A stretch of 64,000 bases of DNA from Bacteroidia bacterium (GCA_021740825.1 JAIOZA010000002.1:103454-167453); one strand, 5' to 3'; numbered from the stretch's first letter, positions 10,049-18,741 are shown. Made by a program: numbers and translations. Notes: generated by a model from the sequence alone, not told the origin.

Positions 10049-10711
10049 CTAAATATTGAGAAAATGTAAAAATTCATCTAATTTATCTTTCATGCCATTT
10101 TCAAAATCACTGTTTTGAAAGGATGCTTTTACAACATAATTGTATCGATAAAAGGTTTGTAATATGCGAGATATGTCTTCTTTATTTATTTTGATGGTTA
10201 CTTCCATCTTTGTACTATCAGGAATTGAAGAAACATGTGCACTTAAAATTTTAGCATCATTTCCTTCAATAATACTAGAGATTTGAGTCAATGAATAATC
10301 AGCTTGATTTACTTCCAAAACAATTACACCCCCCAAGTTTTGCACCGAGGCCATCGTTGAAATATTTTGCAATAAGCCTTTTAATGTAATGCATCCTTTG
10401 TATTGCTCCTTGTCATCTAATACAGGTATAAGTGTTAAATTAAACGACATCATTAACTTTAATAAATCATAGGTATGCTGGTAATTATGAATTATAGGTT
10501 TTAGTAATGGAGCTTTTAGGTTGTCTATTTTTTCTTCAGGATGATTGTAGTCTATTAAATCATGCTCCGTCACTAATCCAATTAACTCTCTATCTTTTAC
10601 AACAGCTAAATGAGATACTTTGAACTGTTCCATCCAATCTAAAGCCATTTCAACTGTGTCAGTAGATTTTAAAGGAGGAATTTCGTCTGTTATTAAATCG
10701 GCAACAAGCAT
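10049..10711 (-). CDS. CBS-pair regulatory protein
   Basis: The 220-residue product has two CBS motifs (about 1-55 and 65-125; the first includes KVSHLAVVKDRELIGLVTEHDL). A C-terminal region (about 130-205) resembles an ACT-like regulatory fold. CBS pairs bind adenine nucleotides. This stand-alone form is AcuB-like. The frame permits a TTG start at 10717, but the ATG at 10711 is preferred; a -7-like box overlaps the TTG. Its position directly upstream of nadK (15 bp) hints at an adenylate- or NAD-linked role, which is inference. No membrane segment or catalytic domain is present. Confidence 0.85.
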   Translation of the reverse strand: MLVADLITDEIPPLKSTDTVEMALDWMEQFKVSHLAVVKDRELIGLVTEHDLIDYNHPEEKIDNLKAPLLKPIIHNYQHTYDLLKLMMSFNLTLIPVLDDKEQYKGCITLKGLLQNISTMASVQNLGGVIVLEVNQADYSLTQISSIIEGNDAKILSAHVSSIPDSTKMEVTIKINKEDISRILQTFYRYNYVVKASFQNSDFENGMKDKLDEFLHFLNI

Positions 10712-10714
10712 AAG

Positions 10715-10722
10715 CAAAAGTA
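10715..10722 (-). promoter_or_regulatory. candidate -7 box for the CBS-nadK operon
   Basis: The minus strand reads TACTTTTG, ending 3 nt before the ATG at 10711. If used, transcription would start at or close to the A of the start codon. No -33 element is visible. Confidence 0.35.
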
Positions 10723-10800
10723 CTATTTTATATTTAAAAAGGGTATGTAAAAGAAATTGTTTTGGTAGTGATTTTTAGAAAGTTTTTGTTTTAAAAGCTA

Positions 10801-10808
10801 TATATTTG
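10801..10808 (+). promoter_or_regulatory. candidate -7 box for proline dehydrogenase
   Basis: TATATTTG matches TAnnTTTG and lies 14 bp before the start codon. No TTTG lies 19-21 bp upstream. Confidence 0.4.
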
Positions 10809-10822
10809 ACTCAAATTTTTTT

Positions 10823-11992
10823 ATGATTTCTTTTGATAATACCGAAAATGCTTTTAAATCAAAATCTAATAGTGACTTAAATCGTTCCTATTGGTTATTT
10901 AAAATGGTGAGTAATCCAACATTAGTAAATTTTGGCGCAAAATTAGCTCCATTAGGTTTAACCATTGGATTTAAAGGATTAATAAAAAATACCATTTTTA
11001 AACAATTTGTAGGTGGCGAAACTATAAATGAATGTGATATAACAATTGCAGAACTTGGAAAATATAATATTGGAACTATTTTAGATTATAGCGTTGAAGG
11101 TAAAGAAAGCGAAGCTGATTTTGATGCTTGTTGTAGGGAGACAATTGAAACGATAAATAAGGCTAAAGGCAACGAACACATTCCTTTTTCTGTTTTTAAA
11201 GTAACCGGCTTAGCTAGATTTGCATTATTAGAAAAAGTGAGTTCAGGAGAAAAATTATCTGACTTAGAAAATAACGAGTACGAAAAAGTGAAACAACGCG
11301 TTTACTTAATTTGTAAGGAAGCTCACGTATCAAACCAATCCTTATTTATTGATGCTGAGGAAAGTTGGATTCAACCAGCTATTGATGCTTTAGCAGATGA
11401 AAATATGTTGGTGTTTAATAAAGAAAAAGCAATTGTTTACAACACCTTTCAGTTATACAGAAAAGATAGATTAGCGTTTTTAAAACATACCATTACCCAA
11501 GGAAAAGCTAATGGGATACATATTGGTGCTAAATTAGTTAGAGGTGCGTATATGGAAAAAGAACGTGCTCGTGCTATTGAAAAAAAATATCCATCTCCAA
11601 TTCAAGATTCAAAAGAAAACTCTGACAGAGATTATAATTTGGCTTTAGAAGAATGTATAAAGAACATTGATATGATTGGTTTGTGTGCTGGAACTCATAA
11701 CGAGAAAAGTAGTTTGTATTTGGTTGATTTATTGAGTAAATATTTGATTTCAACTGATGATAAGCGAATTTATTTTTCGCAATTACTTGGAATGAGTGAT
11801 CATATCAGTTACAATCTAACATTGTCAAATTATAATGTAGCTAAATATGTGCCTTATGGTCCTGTAAAGGAAGTATTGCCCTATTTGATGAGAAGAGCTC
11901 AAGAAAACACTTCAGTAAAAGGACAAACGGGCAGGGAGTTGGGATTAATTATTAAAGAAAAAGCGCGAAGAAAAAAACAAGGTAGAATTTGA
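10823..11992 (+). CDS. Proline dehydrogenase
   Basis: Proline dehydrogenase is an FAD enzyme that oxidises L-proline to pyrroline-5-carboxylate and passes electrons to the quinone pool. This 389-residue monofunctional form has the PRODH barrel motifs: YRKDRLAFL, the strand KLVRGAYMEKERARA, AGTHNEKS, LLGMSDHIS and the C-terminal segment KYVPYGPVKEVLPYLMRRAQEN. There is no fused P5C dehydrogenase domain, and no adjacent gene supplies one; the aldehyde dehydrogenase at 21.8 kb is distant and of a different subtype. The gene is monocistronic, ended by a strong bidirectional terminator. Confidence 0.93.
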   Translation: MISFDNTENAFKSKSNSDLNRSYWLFKMVSNPTLVNFGAKLAPLGLTIGFKGLIKNTIFKQFVGGETINECDITIAELGKYNIGTILDYSVEGKESEADFDACCRETIETINKAKGNEHIPFSVFKVTGLARFALLEKVSSGEKLSDLENNEYEKVKQRVYLICKEAHVSNQSLFIDAEESWIQPAIDALADENMLVFNKEKAIVYNTFQLYRKDRLAFLKHTITQGKANGIHIGAKLVRGAYMEKERARAIEKKYPSPIQDSKENSDRDYNLALEECIKNIDMIGLCAGTHNEKSSLYLVDLLSKYLISTDDKRIYFSQLLGMSDHISYNLTLSNYNVAKYVPYGPVKEVLPYLMRRAQENTSVKGQTGRELGLIIKEKARRKKQGRI

Positions 11993-11997
11993 TCAAA

Positions 11998-12029
11998 AAA
12001 AAGCTCCTTCCTTTCGGAAGAAGCTTTTT
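11998..12029. terminator. bidirectional terminator between PRODH and DUF4295
   Basis: A 14-bp stem with one mismatch (AAAAAGCTCCTTCC / GGAAGAAGCTTTTT, loop TTTC) has A tracts on the left and T tracts on the right, so it can terminate both convergent transcripts. Confidence 0.85.
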
Positions 12030-12048
12030 AAAAATTTATTACAAAAAA

Positions 12049-12201
12049 TTACTTTTTCAAATAATCAGCTACTAGTTCGTTTTGAACAATTTCCTCTCTA
12101 AATGCGTAAGCACCAGTTTTTGGCGACTTAATTACTTTAATAACTTTAGTAAAGCTATTTCCTTTACCAGTTTTTAGTGTTGCTACAACTTTCTTTGCCA
12201 T
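12049..12201 (-). CDS. DUF4295 small basic protein
   Basis: This 50-residue protein was found by direct translation. It starts MAKKVVATLKTGKGNSF and ends NELVADYLKK. It is lysine-rich (11 of 50 residues), with no cysteine or membrane segment. The family DUF4295 is a Bacteroidota-specific small protein nearly always encoded directly after rpmB and rpmG, as here (20 bp after rpmG). The context and charge suggest a ribosome-associated protein, which is inference. Confidence 0.9.
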   Translation of the reverse strand: MAKKVVATLKTGKGNSFTKVIKVIKSPKTGAYAFREEIVQNELVADYLKK

Positions 12202-12221
12202 TTCTTATAAGTTTTAATGGA

Positions 12222-12404
12222 TTATTTAATCTCTTTATGAGTTGTCATTTTTTTCAAGATCGGGTTGTACTTCTTCAACTCAATACGATCAGGAGTGTTT
12301 TTTTTGTTTTTAGTCGTAATGTAACGAGATGTCCCGTGTTTACCACTGTCTTTGTGCTCTGTGCACTCTAAAATTACTTGAATTCTATTACCTTTTTTTG
12401 CCAT
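12222..12404 (-). CDS. rpmG: 50S ribosomal protein L33
   Basis: The 60-residue L33 is recognised by [20 protein letters not shown] and the tail [19 protein letters not shown]. It has only one cysteine, so it is the zinc-free (C-minus) type. It lies 20 bp after rpmB and 20 bp before the DUF4295 gene, forming a three-gene operon. Confidence 0.97.
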   Translation of the reverse strand: MAKKGNRIQVILECTEHKDSGKHGTSRYITTKNKKNTPDRIELKKYNPILKKMTTHKEIK

Positions 12405-12424
12405 TTGTTTTGTTATTTATTGAA

Positions 12425-12661
12425 TTAAGCTAAAATTCCGCCTTCTACAGCTTCTTTTAAACAAGCAAAAATTCCTTTTTTATTAATATTTTTTATAGCT
12501 GATGTAGATACGCGTAAAACAACCCATTCACCAGTTTCAGGAACAAAAAACTTTTTAGTTTTTAAGTTTACTTTAAACTGACGACGGCTTTTAGCGTTCG
12601 AGAAAGAAACATTATTTCCTTTCATCGCTTTTTTACCTGTTAATTGACAAATACGTGACAT
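12425..12661 (-). CDS. rpmB: 50S ribosomal protein L28
   Basis: The 78-residue L28 begins SRICQLTGKKAMKGNNVSFS and contains the conserved NAKSRRQFKVNL and LRVSTSAIKNINKKG segments. It is the first gene of the rpmB-rpmG-DUF4295 operon and has a near-perfect Bacteroidota promoter 41-71 bp upstream. Confidence 0.97.
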   Translation of the reverse strand: MSRICQLTGKKAMKGNNVSFSNAKSRRQFKVNLKTKKFFVPETGEWVVLRVSTSAIKNINKKGIFACLKEAVEGGILA

Positions 12662-12701
12662 ATTGTATAATCTTTAAATGTTATCCCTTAAAATAGGGAC
12701 G

Positions 12702-12732
12702 CAAATATAGTATTTCTTTTTTAACCTACAAA
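12702..12732 (-). promoter_or_regulatory. promoter of the rpmB operon
   Basis: On the minus strand a TTTG box (12729-12732) is followed after exactly 19 bp by TATATTTG (12702-12709). This matches the Bacteroidota sigma-A consensus TTTG-N19-TAnnTTTG. The leader would be about 35 nt. The -33 box lies inside a 7-bp inverted repeat (AACCTAC / GTAGGTT, 12723-12744) that could be an operator or a plus-strand terminator-like hairpin with a T run. Confidence 0.75.
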
Positions 12733-12799
12733 AAATAGTAGGTTTTTTTCAAAAAATAATATACTTGCATCACTTTTTTTTATTTTACCCCGCTAATCT

Positions 12800-12835
12800 C
12801 GCAGATTTCGCTGAATTTAATCTGCAAAATCTGCG
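12800..12835. repeat. 9-bp inverted repeat with iterated ATCTGC words
   Basis: CGCAGATTT and AAATCTGCG form a perfect 9-bp stem with an 18-nt loop, immediately after the helicase stop codon at 12856 (leftward transcription). Further ATCTGC words occur at 12820-12825 and 12838-12843. It is higher in GC than the flanks. It may be a 3' stem or a copy of an interspersed intergenic repeat. No T run follows on the minus strand. Confidence 0.45.
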
Positions 12836-12855
12836 TTATCTGCTGGAAATTATTA

Positions 12856-14808
12856 TTATTTAGTAAAACGCTTTCTACGTTCTGCTCCTTCGCGGTTTCC
12901 GCTAAAAGATCTTTCTCCACTTGGTTTGTCAAATGAGCGACGCTCTCCGCCACCATTGCCACCTTCGCGGTTAAATGGTTTACGTTCTCCACCTTCTTTG
13001 TTTCCACCATAAGATGAACGACGTTCGCCACCACCAGAGTAAGAACGGCTTTCGCCACCTCCGTAAGTTTTGCGTTCTCCGCCACCATAAGATTTACGTT
13101 CTCCACCACCTTCGCGATTTCCACCGTATGAGCGACGTTCTCCGCCGCCACCGCCACCGTAAGAACGGCGACCGTCTTCTCTTGATCCACCACCGTAAGA
13201 ACGTTTTTCACCGTATCCGCCAGAAGGTTTTGCTTTAGAAACTTCAAAAGAAATAACACGAGCATTAAACTCAATTCCTTTTTTGTTTAAAGCTAAGAAC
13301 TCATCCACATGTTTGTTTTCTGTTTCAAAGAAAGAGAATGAATTTTTAACATCTACATTGAAAATAACACGAGCATTGATACCAGAAATCTCCACTAAGA
13401 AATCTTTGATAGAATTACGGTTAAATCCATCTAATTCGCCCATATTCATGAAGAAACGAGTTGTTTTACCATTGTTTCCATCATTACCAATGTTTAAATC
13501 TTGCGAATTTTGGTAGTATGCATAAAAACGATTAAACTCTTCAGAAATAAAACGTTTAATCAATTCTTCTTTCGATAAATCTTTTAATTCATCATAAATT
13601 TTTGGAAGGTAAGTTTCGATTTCATCGTCTTTTACCTCTACATTATGTAATTTATGTACTAAATGAAATAATTGTTTTTCGCAAACTGCAACGCCATCTG
13701 GCACATCCGCTTTAGTGAATGTATTTTGAATAATACGTTCGATATCACGAATTTTATTTACTTCACGAGGAGTAACGATTGCAATAGCGATACCTGTTTT
13801 ACCAGCTCTACCAGTACGACCCGAACGGTGCGTGTAGTTTTCTGCTTCTTCAGGTAAATTATAGTTAATTACGTGAGTTACATTATTAACATCAATACCA
13901 CGAGCAGCTACATCTGTAGCAACTAACATTTGCAAAGTATGGCTACGGAAACGTTTCATTACTAAATCACGTTGTGCTTGAGATAAATCGCCATGTAATG
14001 CATCCGCATTATAACCATCTTTAATTAATTGATCAGCTACATCTTGAGTTTCTGCTTTTGTACGACAAAAAACAATACCAAATATATCTGGGTAAAAATC
14101 TGCAATACGTTTTAACGCAGCGTAACGATCACGTTGATTTACAGTGTAGTAAATATGTTGAATGTTTTCAGCACCTTGATTCTTTTTACCTACAGAAATT
14201 TCTAAAGGAGATTCCATGTATTTACTTGCAATACGCTCAACTTCTCGAGGCATTGTAGCAGAGAATAACCATGTATTTTTTGTTGGAGGTGTGTTACTTA
14301 AAATTTGATCTAAATCATCTTTAAAGCCCATGTTTAACATCTCATCAGCTTCATCTAATACAACTACATCTACATGAGATAAATCAATTGCTTTACGCTC
14401 AATTAAGTCGATTAAACGACCTGGAGTTGCAACAATTACTTGAGAACCAGCTTTTATGTCGCGGATTTGCGCCATGATTGGTGCACCACCGTAAACAGCG
14501 GTTACTCTTAAACCATTAAGGAATTTTGAATAGTTAATTAAATCTTTACTTATTTGAACACATAACTCACGAGTTGGTGCTAAAATTAAAGACTGTGTGA
14601 AGCGAGAGTTTAAATCTAACTTCATTAATAAAGGCAGGCCAAATGCTGCCGTTTTTCCTGTTCCTGTTTGTGCAAGGGCTACCATGTCGGTAGATTTATC
14701 CTTCAACTGAGGAATAGTTTGTTCTTGGATAGGCGTAGGATTTTCGAAGCCCATCTCGGTCACGGCTTTTAGGAGCATTGGCTCCAAGCCTAATTCTTGA
14801 AATGTCAT
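12856..14808 (-). CDS. DEAD-box RNA helicase with glycine/arginine-rich tail
   Basis: This 650-residue protein is an ATP-dependent RNA helicase of the DeaD/CsdA type. Visible motifs are the Q motif near residues 3-30, Walker A AQTGTGKT (46-53), DEAD (152-155), SAT (183-185) and motif VI HRSGRTGRAG (327-336). A DbpA/CsdA-like RNA-binding domain follows (about 465-550). From about 555 to the end there is a low-complexity tail of repeated SYGGG/ERRS/EGGERK units, an RGG-like extension likely to bind RNA or drive condensation. The tail DNA is GC-richer than its surroundings and generates long spurious open frames. Proteins of this class remodel ribosomal and cold-stress RNA. The gene has a strong promoter and a structured leader upstream. 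Confidence 0.95.
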   Translation of the reverse strand: MTFQELGLEPMLLKAVTEMGFENPTPIQEQTIPQLKDKSTDMVALAQTGTGKTAAFGLPLLMKLDLNSRFTQSLILAPTRELCVQISKDLINYSKFLNGLRVTAVYGGAPIMAQIRDIKAGSQVIVATPGRLIDLIERKAIDLSHVDVVVLDEADEMLNMGFKDDLDQILSNTPPTKNTWLFSATMPREVERIASKYMESPLEISVGKKNQGAENIQHIYYTVNQRDRYAALKRIADFYPDIFGIVFCRTKAETQDVADQLIKDGYNADALHGDLSQAQRDLVMKRFRSHTLQMLVATDVAARGIDVNNVTHVINYNLPEEAENYTHRSGRTGRAGKTGIAIAIVTPREVNKIRDIERIIQNTFTKADVPDGVAVCEKQLFHLVHKLHNVEVKDDEIETYLPKIYDELKDLSKEELIKRFISEEFNRFYAYYQNSQDLNIGNDGNNGKTTRFFMNMGELDGFNRNSIKDFLVEISGINARVIFNVDVKNSFSFFETENKHVDEFLALNKKGIEFNARVISFEVSKAKPSGGYGEKRSYGGGSREDGRRSYGGGGGGERRSYGGNREGGGERKSYGGGERKTYGGGESRSYSGGGERRSSYGGNKEGGERKPFNREGGNGGGERRSFDKPSGERSFSGNREGAERRKRFTK

Positions 14809-14867
14809 TTGTTTTTGTTTAAATTATTATTACTAGCTGCTAACTAAGATTTAATTTCCGCAGTAGC

Positions 14868-14904
14868 TGTGAACATTTTATAGCCCGACGTAGGCGCGTT
14901 CACA
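14868..14904 (-). promoter_or_regulatory. structured 5' leader of the helicase mRNA
   Basis: TGTGAAC (14868-14874) and GTTCACA (14898-14904) form a perfect 7-bp stem, enclosing a small inner GCC/GGC stem. This lies 60-96 nt before the helicase start, inside a leader of about 125 nt defined by the promoter at 14941-14971. The GC content is well above the surrounding spacer. It may act in cold-shock or autoregulatory control, which is inference. The remainder of 14972-15088 shows no gene. Confidence 0.5.
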
Positions 14905-14940
14905 ATGTATTGGATGCAAATATTAAATCTAATTGCGTGA

Positions 14941-14971
14941 CAAAGGTATTACTATTTTAGTTAATAACAAA
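14941..14971 (-). promoter_or_regulatory. promoter of the DEAD-box helicase gene
   Basis: On the minus strand TTTG (14968-14971) is followed after 19 bp by TACCTTTG (14941-14948), a full match to TTTG-N19-TAnnTTTG. The predicted start is near 14935, giving a leader of about 125 nt. Confidence 0.75.
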
Positions 14972-15088
14972 ATATTAACATTTTTTTATTTTCTATGGTG
15001 GATGAAATATAGCTACTTAATTTTTTTGAATTATTTTTGATGAAGTTAAACTATACTTAATTAGAATTTGTTACACATTTACTAAGAA

Positions 15089-15757
15089 ATGCTATATTTA
15101 AAAAAACAATATTATATTTTTATACCATTAATTTGCATCATACAATTAAATGGTGTAGCTCAAAATTATTCATATAAACAAGCTATGAATAATCAATTGT
15201 CTGCTTTTAAAACAGCAAAGGGAATAAATGATATTCAAAAATTAGCTGATGCATTTTCTTCTATTGCAATAACCGAAAAAAAAGAATGGTTACCTTATTA
15301 TTATGCAAGTTTATGCAATGTTTTAGTGGCATTTGAAAAAAAAGAATCAGAGATTGATGTGTTTTGCGATAAAGCAGAGCGTTTAGTCAAAAAGGCTGAT
15401 TCACTCGAATCCTATAATTCAGAAATCTCCGTTTTAAAATCAATGATTTGTGCTGCAAGGATTGCTGTAAATGAAAATTTGAGAACATTAAAATATGGAA
15501 GTCAATCTGTTAAATATGCAAATGAAGCTGTTAAATTAAATGCTAATAATCCAAGAGCTTATTTAGTAAAAGCTCAAAATGTTTTTCACATGCCAGAAAT
15601 ATTTGGAGGTGGAGCTAAAAACGCAAAGCCTATACTAGAATTAGCACTTGAAAAAGAAAAACAATTTAAAACGCAAACTACCTTTCATCCTAATTGGTCT
15701 AAAACCGAAATTGAAAATGAAATAAAGAAGGTAAATAAATCTCTGCTAAAAAAATAA
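15089..15757 (+). CDS. secreted TPR-like protein of unknown function
   Basis: This 222-residue protein has an N-terminal signal peptide (hydrophobic 8-22, ending GVAQ). The mature part is helical, with repeated alanine/leucine helix pairs resembling tetratricopeptide repeats (VKYANEAVKLNANNPRAYLVKA) and a conserved GGGAKNAKPILELALEK segment. Such small periplasmic helical-repeat proteins are common in Bacteroidota; no role is known to me. It is monocistronic, about 280 bp from the divergent helicase start codon. Confidence 0.65.
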   Translation: MLYLKKQYYIFIPLICIIQLNGVAQNYSYKQAMNNQLSAFKTAKGINDIQKLADAFSSIAITEKKEWLPYYYASLCNVLVAFEKKESEIDVFCDKAERLVKKADSLESYNSEISVLKSMICAARIAVNENLRTLKYGSQSVKYANEAVKLNANNPRAYLVKAQNVFHMPEIFGGGAKNAKPILELALEKEKQFKTQTTFHPNWSKTEIENEIKKVNKSLLKK

Positions 15758-15772
15758 AAGTTACTAAGTTTT

Positions 15773-15786
15773 ATTTTCGCGAAAAT
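15773..15786. repeat. 14-bp perfect palindrome
   Basis: ATTTTCGCGAAAAT is a perfect 14-bp palindrome 16 bp after the TPR-like stop and about 95 bp before the nuclease gene. Its central CGCG is unusual in this AT-rich spacer. It could be an operator or a short 3' hairpin. Confidence 0.4.
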
Positions 15787-15881
15787 TAATTACTCTAAAC
15801 TAATTTTATTAACTAATTACTTTATAAGGTTGTTTTTTATTAAATTTCTAGTCTTTAACAGGTATTTTTAATTCTTCCAAA

Positions 15882-18740
15882 ATGATCCCATTTTTACAAT
15901 ACATTGCACAATACATTTTTGATCATCACGAAAATGAAACCGAGCATTTATGTATTGTATTACCTAACAAACGAGGCGCTTTATATCTAAAACAGCATTT
16001 GGCTAAGGTTTTTCAAAAAACTATTTGGTTACCAACTATTATAAGTGCCGAAGAATTAGTAGCCGAACTGTCTGGATTGCAACAAGCGGATAGTATTGAT
16101 TTAATTTGTGATTTATATCAAGTTTATACTTCTATTTTAAAAGAAAAAGCCGAACCTTTTGATGCTTTCGCAAAATGGGGAACGTTAATGTTGCAGGATT
16201 TTAATGAAGCCGATCGTTATTTAGTAGATACAAATTCATTATATCAAAATTTAAAAGAAATAAAAGAGATTGAAAACTGGAGTTTAAGTGTAGATAATTT
16301 AACTAATACTCAACAAGATTATATTGATTTTATGTTTCAAATGGGAACTATTTACCATGAGTTCACAAAATTATTACTTCAAAAAAAACAAGCCTATCAG
16401 GGTTTAATGTATCGTAAATCAGTGGAAGGTTATAAGAATTCCGCTTACATCAATCAATTCAATAAAATTTTAATTTGTGGTTTTAATGCCTTAAATAAAG
16501 CGGAGACTATTATTTTTTCGGAGTTGGTAAAAGATAAAAAAGCAAGGATTATTTGGGATGCTGATAAATATTATGTTGAAAATGACACTTATGAAGCCGG
16601 ATTATTTTTGCGAAAAAACTGTAGTAATAATTGGTTAGATACTAAAACAAACATTGGTAATTACTTTAACGAAATCCCAAAACACATTGACATAGTTGCA
16701 GTTCCTAAACAAATGGGGCAAGCACAGGTGGTTGCTCATCAGCTACACCAATGGATTAAACAAGGTAAATCGCTTAATAAAACAGCTGTTGTGTTAGCAG
16801 ACGAAAGTTTATTATTCCCAATTTTAAACCAATTGCCAAAGGAAGTTGAGCATGTAAATATTACAATGGAATACCCGTTGCGGCTGTCTCCTATTTATGA
16901 TTTAATTGATAATTTAATTAGTCTGCATCAGTCCACCCAAAAAGCTGGTGCTTCAAGTAGTTTTTATTTTTCTGATGTTTTTAAAATTTTGCAAAATTCT
17001 TTATTTAAAAAATATTATAAATCATTTGACCCAACTATAAATTTGCAAGTTATTATTCAAAAAATAATTGATAAAAATTATGTTTGGTTAAACAGTAAAG
17101 TGCTTGCTGAATTATTTTTAGACAATTATAAATACATTGCAAATTTATTTAATTCCTGGTCAAATTCTTCTTACGGAATTTCGGCCATGTCTCAAATCAT
17201 TTCTGTATTTAACTCATCCGATAATGAAGCGTTGCAATTGTCATCAACAGAAAAAGAATATTTGCATGTATTTACAAAATATTTTAACCGCCTTCAATCT
17301 TTAATACAAACACATAATTATTTAGATTCATTATTAACTTTAAAAAGTTTATATAAACAAATTATTGGCTCTGCTTCAGTTCCTTTTATTGGTGAGCCTT
17401 TACAAGGATTACAAATTATGGGAGTGTTAGAAACGCGAACGCTTGATTTTGAAAATATTATTTTATTAGGTGTTAACGAAGGGGTTTTACCTTCGGGTAA
17501 AGCGGCTAATTCATTTATTCCAAATGATTTAAAACGTTATCACGGTATGCCTTTATATGGCGATAAAGATGCTGTTTATGCGTATCATTTTTATAGAATT
17601 TTGCAACGCGCTTCTAACGTTTTAATTACTTATAATACCGAACATAGTGTGTTGGGTTCAGGCGAAAAAAGTAGATTTATTACTCAACTACAATTCGAAT
17701 TAAAAAAGTACAATCAACAGCATACTATAACAGAGCAGATGTTAAGTGGTGGCGCCTTATCTGCCAGTAATCGTAATGTTATTTCTATTTCAAAAACCGA
17801 ATTAAATTTAGCTCCTATTATAAAAAAACTCACTACAAATAGTCAATATGATGGCTTAAGTCCTTCGGCCTTAATTAGCTATAAAGATTGTGCCTTACGT
17901 TTCTTTTTTAGATATGGAGCTGGTATTAAAGAAACCGAGGATGTTGAAGAAAGTGCCGAAGCTAATACACAAGGCTCTATTTTACACGAGAGTTTAGAGA
18001 TGTTGTATAAGCCATTTATTGGAAGGGTTTTAACGGAAGAAAATATTAAAGAGTGTCTTTCTAAAACGGAAGAGTGTGTTAGTCTTATTTTTCAAAATTA
18101 TTTTAGTCAACGAGAAAGCCAATTTGGAAAAAACTTTTTGCAACAAAAAGTTTTATATGAATACGTGAATAAATTATTGCGAAATGATTTAAAATTGATT
18201 CAAAATTCAAAAAAAACAAATGAATTATTAAGTTTAATTGATTTAGAAAAAACACTTTCGGCTTCATTAACTATTGATATTAATGGCGTTGAAACATTGG
18301 TTTATTTAAAAGGTTCGGCTGATAGAATTGATAAATTAGGTAATAATATTAGAGTTATAGATTATAAATCGTCTGTTAAAACAGATGATAAATTTAAGTT
18401 TACAAACTTTGAAGATTTGTTTAAAGACAGTAAATACAATAAAATGTTACAGCTATTTATGTATTCTTGGTTAGTGGTTAAAAACAAATTAGCAAAACCT
18501 GAAGAATTGCAACCTTGTATTATACCATTTAAAAAGTTTGAAGAACAACCAAAATTTATATTAGAAGATGTAAAAGGTGGAGGTATTTTAAACTTTACGT
18601 CAGAATTATTAGATGAGTTTGAAAGCTATTTGAAATTAGAGATTTCGCAAATAATCTCTATCACAACAAAATTTAATCAAACGGAAGACGAAGTCAAATG
18701 CGAATACTGCTCCTATGCAAGTATTTGCAATGTAAAATAA
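15882..18740 (+). CDS. AddB-like PD-(D/E)XK nuclease
   Basis: This 952-residue protein resembles the AddB subunit of the AddAB helicase-nuclease that processes double-strand breaks for recombination. It has an N-terminal inactivated-helicase-like region (VLPNKRGALYLKQHL) and a C-terminal RecB-family nuclease domain: GSILHE (H near 700), then GSADRID and VIDYKSS (near 810-830). Four cysteines, one near 669 (KDCALRFFF) and three at about 940-949 (CEYCSYASIC), match the iron-sulfur staple of AddB nucleases. Spacing and length fit the Bacteroidota AddB form. The partner helicase AddA is not adjacent. The gene ends only 1 bp from the convergent DUF6089 gene. Confidence 0.85.
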   Translation: MIPFLQYIAQYIFDHHENETEHLCIVLPNKRGALYLKQHLAKVFQKTIWLPTIISAEELVAELSGLQQADSIDLICDLYQVYTSILKEKAEPFDAFAKWGTLMLQDFNEADRYLVDTNSLYQNLKEIKEIENWSLSVDNLTNTQQDYIDFMFQMGTIYHEFTKLLLQKKQAYQGLMYRKSVEGYKNSAYINQFNKILICGFNALNKAETIIFSELVKDKKARIIWDADKYYVENDTYEAGLFLRKNCSNNWLDTKTNIGNYFNEIPKHIDIVAVPKQMGQAQVVAHQLHQWIKQGKSLNKTAVVLADESLLFPILNQLPKEVEHVNITMEYPLRLSPIYDLIDNLISLHQSTQKAGASSSFYFSDVFKILQNSLFKKYYKSFDPTINLQVIIQKIIDKNYVWLNSKVLAELFLDNYKYIANLFNSWSNSSYGISAMSQIISVFNSSDNEALQLSSTEKEYLHVFTKYFNRLQSLIQTHNYLDSLLTLKSLYKQIIGSASVPFIGEPLQGLQIMGVLETRTLDFENIILLGVNEGVLPSGKAANSFIPNDLKRYHGMPLYGDKDAVYAYHFYRILQRASNVLITYNTEHSVLGSGEKSRFITQLQFELKKYNQQHTITEQMLSGGALSASNRNVISISKTELNLAPIIKKLTTNSQYDGLSPSALISYKDCALRFFFRYGAGIKETEDVEESAEANTQGSILHESLEMLYKPFIGRVLTEENIKECLSKTEECVSLIFQNYFSQRESQFGKNFLQQKVLYEYVNKLLRNDLKLIQNSKKTNELLSLIDLEKTLSASLTIDINGVETLVYLKGSADRIDKLGNNIRVIDYKSSVKTDDKFKFTNFEDLFKDSKYNKMLQLFMYSWLVVKNKLAKPEELQPCIIPFKKFEEQPKFILEDVKGGGILNFTSELLDEFESYLKLEISQIISITTKFNQTEDEVKCEYCSYASICNVK

Positions 18741-18741
18741 T

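Noticed and set aside
12800..12835. Terminator for the helicase gene
   Set aside because: The inverted repeat has no T run on the minus strand, so it is listed only as a repeat.
12780..13274. Long leftward open frame (164 codons) and a plus-strand frame at 12975-13238
   Set aside because: Both lie over the GC-rich repetitive tail of the DEAD-box helicase in other frames; the repeated codons create stop-free shadows.
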